This document shows, piece by piece, positions 17,446-25,179 of a stretch of DNA of 64,000 nucleotides; the stretch's first letter is position 1; each line of letters begins with the position of its first letter. Origin of the DNA: Caldilineaceae bacterium SB0661_bin_32 (GTDB lineage: Bacteria; Chloroflexota; Anaerolineae; Caldilineales; Caldilineaceae); contig VXMH01000031.1 of assembly GCA_009841235.1 (NCBI GenBank), positions 1 to 64,000 on the forward strand. Direction: 5' to 3'. The notes below the pieces were generated by a model. It searched no databases. It was not told where the DNA came from and saw only the letters and a list, made by a program, of their open reading frames with translations. The position numbers and the translations under genes are program-made.

Positions 17446-17559
17446 TTAGGATTCTTTACTTTCACTGCTATCGCTGCCTTCGCTACTCTCGCTGTCTTCG
17501 CTCACTTCATACTCTTCGAGTTCTTCGGAGCCTCCACCTTCACTACCTTGCCTCGCTAG
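17446..17559 (-). other. In-frame Ser/Glu-rich extension after the amtB stop codon
   Basis: Reading on past the amtB UGA, 37 sense codons run to a TAA at 17446-17448. The predicted tail begins LARQGSEGGGSEEL and ends SSESKES, with almost only Ser, Glu, Gly and Asp in between. The stop context is UGA-CUA-G, a context known to be leaky in eukaryotic and viral readthrough. It is either a readthrough tail or a former C-terminus cut off by a nonsense change. Confidence 0.5.
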
Positions 17560-18768
17560 TCACGCATAGGCGCGCTCGCCATGCTCGCTGATGTCCAGAC
17601 CAATCTCCTCTTCCTGCTCTGTAACCGCCAGGCCCCAAACCGCATCCAGGATCTTGGTCAGAATGAACGTAATAACGTACGAATAGACGATAGTCACAAT
17701 TACGGTCATCAACTGAATGCCGAACTGCGTGGGATTGCCAAAGAAGAGACCGTTGGTGCCGCCGACGGCTTCAACGGCGAACAGCCCGGTTGCCAGCGCT
17801 CCCCACGTACCGGCCATCCCGTGACAGGCCCACACGTCCAGGCTTTCGTCAAGGCCTTTCTTTTCACGGAAGTCGATGCTGTAGTAACTGACCGGCGCTG
17901 CAATGGCGCCGATCAGCAGCGCATACATTGGCGTGACGAAGCCAGCCGCGGGCGTGATCGCGACCAGGCCCACAACTGCTCCTGTTACAATACCCAGGAC
18001 GCTCGGCTTGTTGTCACGCCAGGACAAAAACATCCAGACCACGGCCGCGGCCGCGGCAGCCGTATTCGTGTTCACCAGGGCCTGTACAGCCAGGCCGTCG
18101 GCCGCAAGCGCGCTGCCGCCGTTGAAGCCAAACCAGCCGACCCACAGCAGGCCCGCCCCCAAAACGGTGAACGCGATGTTGTGCGGTTCGATCGCAACTT
18201 GCCCGAACCCCTTCCGTTTGCGGATCGCCGTCGCAAATGCCAGTGCCGAAAAACCGGCCGTAATGTGGACGACCGTCCCGCCGGCAAAGTCCAGCGCGCC
18301 CCAGCGGGCAAAGATGCCCCCACCCCAGGCCCAGTGGCAGACCGGATCGTAGACGAGCGTCGCCCACAAGACCGCAAAGACCAGGTACACTTTGAAGCGA
18401 ATGCGCTCCACAAACGTCCCTGATATCAGCGCCGGCGTGATTATTGCGAAGGTCATCTGAAATGCGGCAAACAGCAGATGGGGAATGGACAGACCTTCCA
18501 GTGCCTCCGTACCGACATTGGACAGACCAATGTAATCGAGTCCGCCCACCAGTCCGCCGACGCTCGTGCCGAATGCCAAAGTGTAACCTATGATGACCCA
18601 CTGAATGCTGATGAGGCCAATCGTAATGAAACTGAGATTGAGAGTGGAGAGGATATTCTTTCGGCGAACCATCCCACCGTAGAAGAAGCCCAGCGCCGGC
18701 GTCATCATCAGCACCAGAGCGGTGGCGACGATGATCCAGGCAGTATCTCCAGAGTTGATGCCATCCAT
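17560..18768 (-). CDS. amtB: Ammonium transporter
   Basis: Trimeric membrane channel for ammonium, 402 residues with 11 predicted helices. Features include MTPALGFFYGGMVRRKN at the N-terminus, DFAGGTVVHITAGFSALA (about residues 155-172) holding one pore His, and the second pore His in DVWACHGMAGTWGALATG (about 310). The C-terminus has the regulatory helix followed by GLDISEHGERAYA. The start at 18768 has AGGAGG ten bases upstream; an ATG 27 bases earlier would overlap that site. After the UGA an in-frame acidic extension follows. It heads the amtB-glnK-glnB cluster. Confidence 0.96.
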   Translation of the reverse strand: MDGINSGDTAWIIVATALVLMMTPALGFFYGGMVRRKNILSTLNLSFITIGLISIQWVIIGYTLAFGTSVGGLVGGLDYIGLSNVGTEALEGLSIPHLLFAAFQMTFAIITPALISGTFVERIRFKVYLVFAVLWATLVYDPVCHWAWGGGIFARWGALDFAGGTVVHITAGFSALAFATAIRKRKGFGQVAIEPHNIAFTVLGAGLLWVGWFGFNGGSALAADGLAVQALVNTNTAAAAAAVVWMFLSWRDNKPSVLGIVTGAVVGLVAITPAAGFVTPMYALLIGAIAAPVSYYSIDFREKKGLDESLDVWACHGMAGTWGALATGLFAVEAVGGTNGLFFGNPTQFGIQLMTVIVTIVYSYVITFILTKILDAVWGLAVTEQEEEIGLDISEHGERAYA

Positions 18769-19179
18769 ATGCCCGTTTCCTCCTGTTGCGGGCAAAACCC
18801 GCTGTCCGAAAAGATGAATGTGGGGTTAAATCGATGAAGAGGCCCCCGGACGGGAACCCCTTAGGCTACCAACTAATGATCGCCGAAACCGGGCCGTAAA
18901 TCCTATGGTCATTCTGCACAATAGAACGCCAACCACTGTTGTAAACGTTGCCCAACCGCCTCCTTCTACTTCCGGGCTATTTCACGGATCTTCTGGACAG
19001 CCCCTTAAATCCGGAGATTCCGCTTTTGTGAAGTTGGAAAATTAGGGGGCTTATGACTACAATAGCAGAAGTCAAATTCGAGCGCAAGGGGTTGAACAGA
19101 ATCGGCTGTCGGTGTACAGCCTTTCTGCGCAGCAGGAGACGAATCTGTCCCGTTGTGGCATCAAAGGAGGCACACACCC
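18769..19179. other. Divergent intergenic region between amtB and pdxS
   Basis: About 410 bases with no credible gene. It must hold promoters for both directions. One rightward promoter is visible at 19034-19063; no clear promoter or known nitrogen-control site was found for amtB. Confidence 0.6.
19034..19063 (+). promoter_or_regulatory. Predicted promoter of pdxST
   Basis: TTGGAA (19034-19039) and TACAAT (19058-19063) are separated by 18 bases. They lie about 117 bases before the pdxS start. Confidence 0.5.
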
Positions 19180-20097
19180 ATGAGCACCAAAAATGGACAG
19201 CAGAGAGATGGTCAGGTAGAACGGGGAACATTCGCCGTAAAGGCCGGTCTGGCGCAGATGCTTAAGGGCGGCGTCATTATGGACGTGGTCACGGCGGATC
19301 AGGCCCGCATTGCCGAGGAGGCCGGCGCCTGTGCCGTCATGGCCCTTGAACGCGTTCCCGCAGACATTCGTAAGGATGGCGGAGTGGCGCGTATGAGCGA
19401 CCCGCGGCTGATTAAAGAGATCATGACGGCCGTCACCATTCCTGTGATGGCAAAAGTGCGGATCGGCCACTTTGTGGAAGCCCAGATCCTGGAGGCGCTT
19501 GGCGTCGACTATATTGACGAAAGCGAAGTCCTGACGCCCGCCGATGAGAGTCATCACATCAACAAGCACAGTTTCACCATTCCCTTTGTGTGCGGCTGCC
19601 GCAACCTGGGTGAGGCCCTGCGCCGCATCGCCGAGGGCGCCGCGATGATCCGCACCAAGGGTGAGGCGGGGACAGGCGATGTCGTTGAAGCTGTGCGGCA
19701 CGCCCGCAACGTAAACGGCGCTATCCGCCGCATCAGCAGGATGGATGCAGACGAACTGTTCACCTACGCAAAGGACATTCAGGCGCCGTACGAACTGGTG
19801 AAAGAGACGGCGGAACAGAATCGATTGCCGGTCGTGAACTTCGCGGCAGGGGGTGTGGCCACGCCCGCGGATGCCGCGCTCATGATGCAGTTGGGCGTCG
19901 ACGGCGTTTTCGTCGGTTCCGGCATCTTCAAGAGCGACGACCCCGCCAAGCGCGCCCATGCCATCGTTCAGGCGGTTACGCACTTCAACGACCCTCATAT
20001 TCTGGCCGAGGTGAGCGAAAACCTGGGCGCGCCGATGGTCGGCATCAATGTAACCGAACTGTCAGAAGCCGAGAAGCTGGCGGAGCGGGGATGGTAG
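19180..20097 (+). CDS. pdxS: Pyridoxal 5'-phosphate synthase lyase subunit PdxS
   Basis: Synthase subunit that makes pyridoxal phosphate from ribose 5-phosphate, glyceraldehyde 3-phosphate and ammonia supplied by PdxT. It is 305 residues, normal apart from a short N-terminal extension. [20 protein letters not shown] holds the catalytic Asp, [19 protein letters not shown] holds the first catalytic Lys, and [20 protein letters not shown] with [14 protein letters not shown] form the phosphate site. AAAGGAGG ten bases upstream fixes ATG 19180. pdxT follows 225 bases later. Confidence 0.97.
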   Translation: MSTKNGQQRDGQVERGTFAVKAGLAQMLKGGVIMDVVTADQARIAEEAGACAVMALERVPADIRKDGGVARMSDPRLIKEIMTAVTIPVMAKVRIGHFVEAQILEALGVDYIDESEVLTPADESHHINKHSFTIPFVCGCRNLGEALRRIAEGAAMIRTKGEAGTGDVVEAVRHARNVNGAIRRISRMDADELFTYAKDIQAPYELVKETAEQNRLPVVNFAAGGVATPADAALMMQLGVDGVFVGSGIFKSDDPAKRAHAIVQAVTHFNDPHILAEVSENLGAPMVGINVTELSEAEKLAERGW

Positions 20098-20322
20098 CAG
20101 GCGCGACGCCTGAATCTTCAAACCTGTACATGGCGGTGGCAGGAGAGACTGTGTCTTCTGCCGCCGCATTAAGTGCCTTCCTCTGCTGAGAGAAGCGTGA
20201 GTTTTCGAGCGCAGGTTCCTTCATCAACCCTCTCTTAGCACCTAATCCAAGAGCACGCCTTCTTCACACCCTAATACCTATGACGCAAGGATGTCCCAAA
20301 TGAGCCTCTTGAAAAGTATGCC

Positions 20323-20949
20323 ATGAGCGAAGTCCGTCTGGGAGTCCTCGCGCTTCAAGGCGCCTTCCGCGAACATATCGCCATGCTGCAGCGCCTCAAC
20401 GTCGAAGCCGCGGAGGTGCGTCTGGCGGGAGAGCTCGACGACCTGGACGGACTGATTATTCCGGGTGGCGAGAGCACCAGTATGGGGCTTGTCGCCGAGC
20501 GCTGGGGCCTCGTTGAGCCGCTGCGTCAATGGGTCCACGGTGGCCGCCCCACTTGGGGCACTTGCGCCGGAATGATTCTGCTGGCTGAGCACGCGACCGG
20601 CCAGAAACTGGGCGGCCAGGCGCTGATCGGCGGTCTGGACGTAACGGTCAATCGCAACTACTTTGGCCGTCAGGTCGACAGCTTCGAGGCCGACCTAAAC
20701 GTGCCTGCTCTGGGCGACACACCTTTTCACGCAGTCTTCATTCGCGCGCCCGCCATCACCGCAGTTGCCGAAGATGTCGAGACTCTGGCGACAGTTGCTG
20801 CACTTGGAGATGAAACCGAGTCCGTAGTCACAGCCGTTCGCAAGGGACCAATTCTGGCGACAGCCTTCCATCCCGAACTCACTGGCGACCTGCGCTGGCA
20901 CCGCTTCTTCGTGCAGATCGTAAGCGATTTCAAGTCGTGCTCCGGCTGA
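20323..20949 (+). CDS. pdxT: Pyridoxal 5'-phosphate synthase glutaminase subunit PdxT
   Basis: Class I glutamine amidotransferase that releases ammonia for PdxS. It is 208 residues, a little longer than usual (about 190-200). It shows [12 protein letters not shown] at the N-terminus, [10 protein letters not shown] (about residues 47-56), the nucleophile Cys in [10 protein letters not shown] (about 81), and the catalytic His and Glu in FHPELTGD (about 184). It is co-directional with pdxS; the gap of 225 bases is larger than usual and holds no gene. Confidence 0.96.
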   Translation: MSEVRLGVLALQGAFREHIAMLQRLNVEAAEVRLAGELDDLDGLIIPGGESTSMGLVAERWGLVEPLRQWVHGGRPTWGTCAGMILLAEHATGQKLGGQALIGGLDVTVNRNYFGRQVDSFEADLNVPALGDTPFHAVFIRAPAITAVAEDVETLATVAALGDETESVVTAVRKGPILATAFHPELTGDLRWHRFFVQIVSDFKSCSG

Positions 20950-20993
20950 AGGGGACGTAAAACTCCTCTGTGACCTCACGGCATTCGTCAGGA

Positions 20994-21025
20994 AGCGAGC
21001 ACATGCGCTTCGGTGCCCGCTTTTT
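20994..21025 (+). terminator. Rho-independent terminator of pdxST
   Basis: Nine-base stem (20994-21002 with 21013-21021, one mismatch), 10-base loop, then a run of five T. It lies 45 bases after pdxT. Confidence 0.65.
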
Positions 21026-21063
21026 GTTGTCCGCCCCGGCTCTTGCGAATGTGGACAAAAAAG

Positions 21064-21099
21064 AAGCCCGTGCGAGACTATATAGTCGCGCACGGGCTT
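21064..21099 (-). terminator. Long hairpin terminator for the DUF4013 gene
   Basis: An 11-base perfect outer stem (21064-21074 with 21089-21099) continues, after an A/G mismatch, into a 6-base self-complementary GACTAT/ATAGTC tip. On the minus strand it is followed by TTCTTTTTTG, which fits termination of the gene ending at 21142. Confidence 0.75.
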
Positions 21100-21141
21100 G
21101 TCTATTGTGAATGCAATGCCCTGCATTTGGGCAACCTTCTC

Positions 21142-22125
21142 CTACTGGCTCTTCGGCTCTGAAGGCAGTTCACCTTCCTCAGACTGATTCTCTTCGTCAG
21201 GCTGAACATCCTCCTCCGGCTGCTCCGATTCTTCTGGAGCTTCCGGCTTGGTCTTGGAGTCGGGTGCCGCGGGCGGCTCCGGCTCCTCCTGGAGTTCAGG
21301 TTCAAACACTGTCGGCGGAACAATCTCTGCTGAGGCCTCAGGCTTTTCGACAGGTTCAGCTGTCCAGCCGGTATCTGGCTCCGTGACCGGCATGGCGCCA
21401 AAACTGCCTCCCGCCGCGCCTTCCCCGGCAACTCGCGCCAGCTGGCCGTACAAGTGACTCTGGAAGTAGTAAGTGATCAGCTGCGCCAGCGGCACAGTCA
21501 CAACCGCGCCGATAACACACAGAATCAGTCCCACAATGCTGCCGACCGTCGTAATGATCATGCTGGCGATAACTGTGAGAATCGCGACAATCGCGACATT
21601 GCCTATGTTGTCGCGAGTCCAGTCCCAGACCTCGGAAACTTGAAGGCCGTCTTTGATCGTTTCGTTCCTTGCAAAGGCGATTGTGAAGCCAGGTTGCATC
21701 ACCGCAAAGGCGATAGCAAAGAGGAAGGAAAGACAGCTTGCGCAGCTCAAGATTATGGATGCGACCGATCCTCCAGGGTATTTTGGATCATATGGCGTAT
21801 TATCCGCAATTACGATACTGATTATGAATGCAGGAAAGAAGATCAGTATTATTGGCAAGGCCCATATAACGACTACACAGGCCAGCTTTACACCCCGAAC
21901 AAGGTCATCGCCCCACCGGTCCCACTCAGGTAGGACAGGATGTACGTCGTCGCGCACATTCTGGAGCAGACGCACCAGGTAACCGAACAGGATAAAGTAG
22001 CCCAGAACGCCGACCAGCGCCATGAGGAGCAATGAACTGATCAGAAGCAGCCCCGTGCCGATGGCCGTCTTCTCGACCCAGCGTTCATCCTCTGAAAAGT
22101 AGGTCAGTGCGCGTCCGATATCCAT
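21142..22125 (-). CDS. DUF4013 membrane protein with acidic proline-rich tail
   Basis: A 327-residue membrane protein of unknown function. Residues 1-230 hold about five to six hydrophobic segments in the DUF4013 pattern, with YLVRLLQNVRDD and LPEWDRWGDDLVRGVKL (about residues 52-85) as its hallmark. From about residue 245 the sequence is a low-complexity tail of Pro, Glu, Ser and Ala, likely disordered. It is transcribed after queG on the same strand, but the 41-base gap gives only weak evidence of a joint operon. Confidence 0.8.
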   Translation of the reverse strand: MDIGRALTYFSEDERWVEKTAIGTGLLLISSLLLMALVGVLGYFILFGYLVRLLQNVRDDVHPVLPEWDRWGDDLVRGVKLACVVVIWALPIILIFFPAFIISIVIADNTPYDPKYPGGSVASIILSCASCLSFLFAIAFAVMQPGFTIAFARNETIKDGLQVSEVWDWTRDNIGNVAIVAILTVIASMIITTVGSIVGLILCVIGAVVTVPLAQLITYYFQSHLYGQLARVAGEGAAGGSFGAMPVTEPDTGWTAEPVEKPEASAEIVPPTVFEPELQEEPEPPAAPDSKTKPEAPEESEQPEEDVQPDEENQSEEGELPSEPKSQ

Positions 22126-22166
22126 AAGTGCTCTCCTTTGTCGAAGACACTGCCATGCAAGGCAAC

Positions 22167-23561
22167 TCAGTGTCCGGTAATGCGGCTGTATACATCTCTA
22201 CGACTGCCCGTGGGGAAAGTTTCAACGCCTCGTCCAAGCGCGCTTCCAATCTCCTCACGCACCCACGCGTCCGGCTCTTCGGCAAGGCGGGATTCCAGGC
22301 AGGCCGCGGCCCGCACGTCGTTGCGGCGGCGCAGAAGCTCGCCCAACCCCCAGGCCGCGTGCCCCCGCGCCAGTGCAGCCTCGTCGGCTGCGGCTGCTTC
22401 CAATCCTGCGAACGCCGCCGGATCCCCCCAGTTTCCGAGAGCAACGCATACGTTGCGTAGCATCCCTGCCCGCCTGGCCCGCTTCAGCGGCGACCGCCGC
22501 CAGCGTTCGGCGAAAGCACGCGGCGCAAGCCAGTAGGGCATTCGCCTGTCAAACCCCTCCAGCAGCGGCGGCGCGATTCGCTCCTGTTGGGCCTCCAGCC
22601 CACTCAAACGTGGCGTGCGCTCCGAAAGCCGCTGATTCCAGGGGCAGATCTCCTGGCAGATGTCGCAACCAAAAATTCGGTTGCCGAACAGACGCCGCAA
22701 TGGCCGGGGAACCGGCTGGCGTGACTCGATCGTCCAGTAGGAAATACAGCGCTGCGGGTCCAGATGAAAGGGACCGACAAAGGCATCGGTCGGGCAGGCA
22801 TCCAGGCAGCGCGTGCAATGGCCGCAGGTCGCCAGCGGTATCTCGCGCGACTCTTCCTCGATTTCAAGTGCGCCGCGCTGACCTTTCCCTGGCGACAGCC
22901 TGTTGTCCCCTTGCAGTTGCCAGGACCCGTAATCGCCGCCTGCCGGCAGACCTGCAAGCGTTTCTTCCACGCCGAAAGCGGTGGAATCGACCGCGACGGC
23001 AGGCGGGTCGCAGGCCAGCCCCTCCGGTACCAGCAGTGTTGCCAGAAAGAGCCAGCTTCCTCTCCGGGGGTGAATCGTACAGCAGTTCTTGCCGGTGAAG
23101 CCAATGCCGGCCCTGTGCGCCCAGTCCCGCTCCAAAACGGGGCCCGTATCCACCAGCCCCTTCCCCGGAGTCGAGCGGCCGCTTTGGGCGCGTAGCCAGC
23201 CGTCAAGCGCATAGAGCAGCGGACGAACAATTTCGTGGTAGTCGTCCCCCCAGGCATAGCGGGCAATGATGCCGCGCGCCGGATCATTCAGTACCTCCGG
23301 CGCCAGGTCGAAACGGTGATGGTCGACACCCAAAACGATTAGCGAACGGAAGGGCGGGCCTTTTTCTGCCAGCAGGGCCGGATCGCGCCTCTTCTCCGGA
23401 TTGCGTGCCAGGTATTCCATTTCGCCGGCCCGGCCCAAACTCAGCCAGCGGGAAAAAAACTCGGTATGGGCCGGCTCGCCCACCTTGGCGATGCGACAGA
23501 AGTCGAATCCAAGGCGGCGCGCTTCCACTTTCAACAATTCGGACAAAGTACGGTCGGACAT
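22167..23561 (-). CDS. queG: Epoxyqueuosine reductase
   Basis: Cobalamin- and iron-sulfur-dependent enzyme for the last step of queuosine tRNA modification. It is 464 residues. The N-terminal cobalamin domain includes LGVDHHRF and YAWGDDYHEIVRPLL. DTGPVLERDWAHRAGIGFTG (about residues 135-155) is a family signature. Two 4Fe-4S motifs follow, CGHCTRCLDACPTDAF and GCDICQEICPWNQ (about 245-310). The C-terminal part has HEAT-like repeats. GAGG lies nine bases before the ATG. It is about 80 residues longer than the E. coli form, as in other HEAT-containing members. Confidence 0.94.
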   Translation of the reverse strand: MSDRTLSELLKVEARRLGFDFCRIAKVGEPAHTEFFSRWLSLGRAGEMEYLARNPEKRRDPALLAEKGPPFRSLIVLGVDHHRFDLAPEVLNDPARGIIARYAWGDDYHEIVRPLLYALDGWLRAQSGRSTPGKGLVDTGPVLERDWAHRAGIGFTGKNCCTIHPRRGSWLFLATLLVPEGLACDPPAVAVDSTAFGVEETLAGLPAGGDYGSWQLQGDNRLSPGKGQRGALEIEEESREIPLATCGHCTRCLDACPTDAFVGPFHLDPQRCISYWTIESRQPVPRPLRRLFGNRIFGCDICQEICPWNQRLSERTPRLSGLEAQQERIAPPLLEGFDRRMPYWLAPRAFAERWRRSPLKRARRAGMLRNVCVALGNWGDPAAFAGLEAAAADEAALARGHAAWGLGELLRRRNDVRAAACLESRLAEEPDAWVREEIGSALGRGVETFPTGSRRDVYSRITGH

Positions 23562-23853
23562 GCGGGATACCTCAAGGGGGCCGGCTTTTCAGCGCTTGCG
23601 CTCTTTGCTCCAATGCAACGCTGCCTGGGCCCGGAAAGAGGGTCGTCCTGACGCCCGTTGCATGGTCTGCGCTGCCTGCGGAGAAAGCGTTTTTGCCTGG
23701 ACGCGTGAAACAGACAGAGTAGCCGTCCGGCAAGCCAGGCACATTATAATGGCAGCCGCTCATAGTTTCAAGAGATCGACTATTCAACGCAAGGGCGCAT
23801 CCCATTATTGGGGCGAACTTTCGTACACCTCCGGCAGCGCAAGCGCCGCCTCA

Positions 23854-23928
23854 AACCACTGCAGTTCCGCTAACCGCTGTCGACTAACCACTGTCCACTA
23901 ACCACTGTCCACTAACCACTGCAGTTCC
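23854..23928. repeat. 14-base tandem repeat array with flanking direct repeats
   Basis: Three units of CTAACCACTGTCCA or a close variant (23870-23911) plus a partial fourth. CCACTGCAGTTCC stands at both ends of the array (23856-23868 and 23916-23928). Confidence 0.8.
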
Positions 23929-24041
23929 ACCCTTCGTCGACCATCAGGCTAACTTCGGCAATGCTGGCAAACCAGATTAGATGCCAATGCCCTGCGAAAT
24001 CGGGTGCATCCCGGATTCTTTGTGGCGATCAGTGTTCTCTA

Positions 24042-24110
24042 TATTGAGTTGTTGAATGGAACGGAGGGTCCCCCCAAAAACATGACAAAACCTGCCAAAT
24101 CCTGCAGCGC
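24042..24110. repeat. Copy of the dispersed G-run/C-run repeat
   Basis: It contains GTTGAATGGAACGGAGGGTC, a C-run, AAAAACATGACAAAACCTGC and CCTGCAGCGCTCCC, in the same order as the units at 21-206. Both places are followed by a pyrimidine-rich stretch. Confidence 0.8.
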
Positions 24111-24194
24111 TCCCCTCTCCCTGCCCTTCCCCCCTGCCCTGAAGATTCGCGACCCCATCCCGCTGTCATGCGTATAGTGAAGTGACGGGGAAAG

Positions 24195-24224
24195 TTTGGG
24201 AGTCGGCTGAAGCTGTGCTAAACT
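24195..24224 (+). promoter_or_regulatory. Predicted promoter of rpsO
   Basis: TTTGGG (24195-24200) and TAAACT (24219-24224) are 18 bases apart, with TGC directly before the -10. The leader to rpsO would be about 145 bases. Confidence 0.45.
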
Positions 24225-24374
24225 AATTCAGGATCGGCTGAACTGTGCGCCGTGGTATTCCAGCGATGGTTCGGCTCTTTATTCGCTGTTGGCGGCCCAC
24301 CAGAGAAAGGTTCTATTCAGACGTCGTTTTTTGAGATTCTCTGGTACAAGAGGAAAGGAGTTCAGGAGTACCAC

Positions 24375-24644
24375 ATGAGCATTTCGACGGAAGAAAAGAC
24401 CAAGATCATTGAAGAGTACCGGACTTTCGAACAGGACACTGGTTCCCCTGAAGTGCAGGTTGCGCTCCTGACCACGCGCATTAATGCCCTGACCGAACAC
24501 CTGCAAACGCACAAACACGACGAAGGCTCGCGACGAGGCCTGTTGAAATTGGTCGGTCAACGCCGCCGCCATTTGGCATACCTGGCAAGAAAGGATGTGA
24601 ACCGCTATCGCCAGCTGATCGAGAGGCTGGGCCTGCGTCGATAA
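24375..24644 (+). CDS. rpsO: 30S ribosomal protein S15
   Basis: Primary binding protein of the 16S rRNA central domain. The 89-residue protein matches the family length exactly. The segment from [16 protein letters not shown] (about residue 21) through [22 protein letters not shown] is highly typical. AGGAG lies six bases before ATG 24375; the frame open further upstream is not needed. pnp follows after a long structured gap, the classic rpsO-pnp pair. Confidence 0.97.
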   Translation: MSISTEEKTKIIEEYRTFEQDTGSPEVQVALLTTRINALTEHLQTHKHDEGSRRGLLKLVGQRRRHLAYLARKDVNRYRQLIERLGLRR

Positions 24645-24898
24645 GTGACATTGATGGGGCGGAATGAATGAAGAAGCCTTCGCCCTTCAACTGTAGCTGC
24701 TCGTGCCGGGTAGCTGCTGAAGCCTTAGCCTTTATGTCCCATTTGAGAAAGGCTGCAGACCGTTCCCGGCAGTTCAGAAAGTAGTCCGTGCTTGACAGCG
24801 CGACAGTGAGAAAGACAAATACCGCCACCAGCCGCTCGCAGATGCATTTCGTGCTCAGTGCACTGTAATTGGCAGATTCTGCCACCGGGGTCCGGCAT

Positions 24899-24970
24899 TG
24901 GAGAATGGACCGAAGCCTTCGCTGAAAGAGCCGTTCTCGCTCGTAAACGGGCGCTTCGATCCGTTCTCCA
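24899..24970 (+). promoter_or_regulatory. Long hairpin in the pnp leader
   Basis: An 18-base arm pair (24899-24916 with 24953-24970) matches at 16 positions; the other two can form G-U pairs. Inside, CCGTT (24931-24935) pairs with AACGG (24946-24950). In E. coli a pnp leader hairpin is cut by RNase III and used for autoregulation; the analogy is inference. Confidence 0.55.
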
Positions 24971-25068
24971 GTTCCGCACCTCGAAGCAGTGCGCAGAGAA
25001 TTCGCCGGAATGATGAATGCCGGGTAGCATCGCTTTCCATTCCGACCGGCGATTTCGTTTGCGGGTGG

Positions 25069-25091
25069 CGGCAACGCCGGATGCGTTGCCG
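25069..25091 (+). promoter_or_regulatory. Second hairpin in the pnp leader
   Basis: Perfect nine-base stem (25069-25077 with 25083-25091) and a five-base loop, about 90 bases before the pnp start. No T-run follows. Confidence 0.5.
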
Positions 25092-25179
25092 GTTTCGGTA
25101 TTCACACGAGCCGGTGGCCCCACCTGCCCGCTCCTCCTCCCGCGAGGGCGGCGCGAGATTCAATTCGAGGTGAACTAAG

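Larger units (their letters stand above)
23562..24374. other. Long intergenic region between queG and rpsO
   Basis: About 810 bases with no gene that can be supported. It contains a 14-base tandem repeat (23854-23928), a copy of the dispersed repeat seen at the left window edge (24042-24110), and the rpsO promoter and leader. Confidence 0.6.
24645..25179. other. Long leader between rpsO and pnp
   Basis: About 535 bases with no gene that can be supported. Two inverted repeats, at 24899-24970 and 25069-25091, suggest a structured pnp leader. GAGGTGA lies about nine bases before the pnp start. Confidence 0.6.

Noticed and set aside
17560-17562. The amtB UGA read as selenocysteine.
   Set aside because: AmtB is not a selenoprotein family, the following residues do not form a redox motif, and no selC or selB is seen here.
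23854-23928. The 14-base tandem repeat as a CRISPR array.
   Set aside because: Units are too short and have no spacers, and there are no cas genes.
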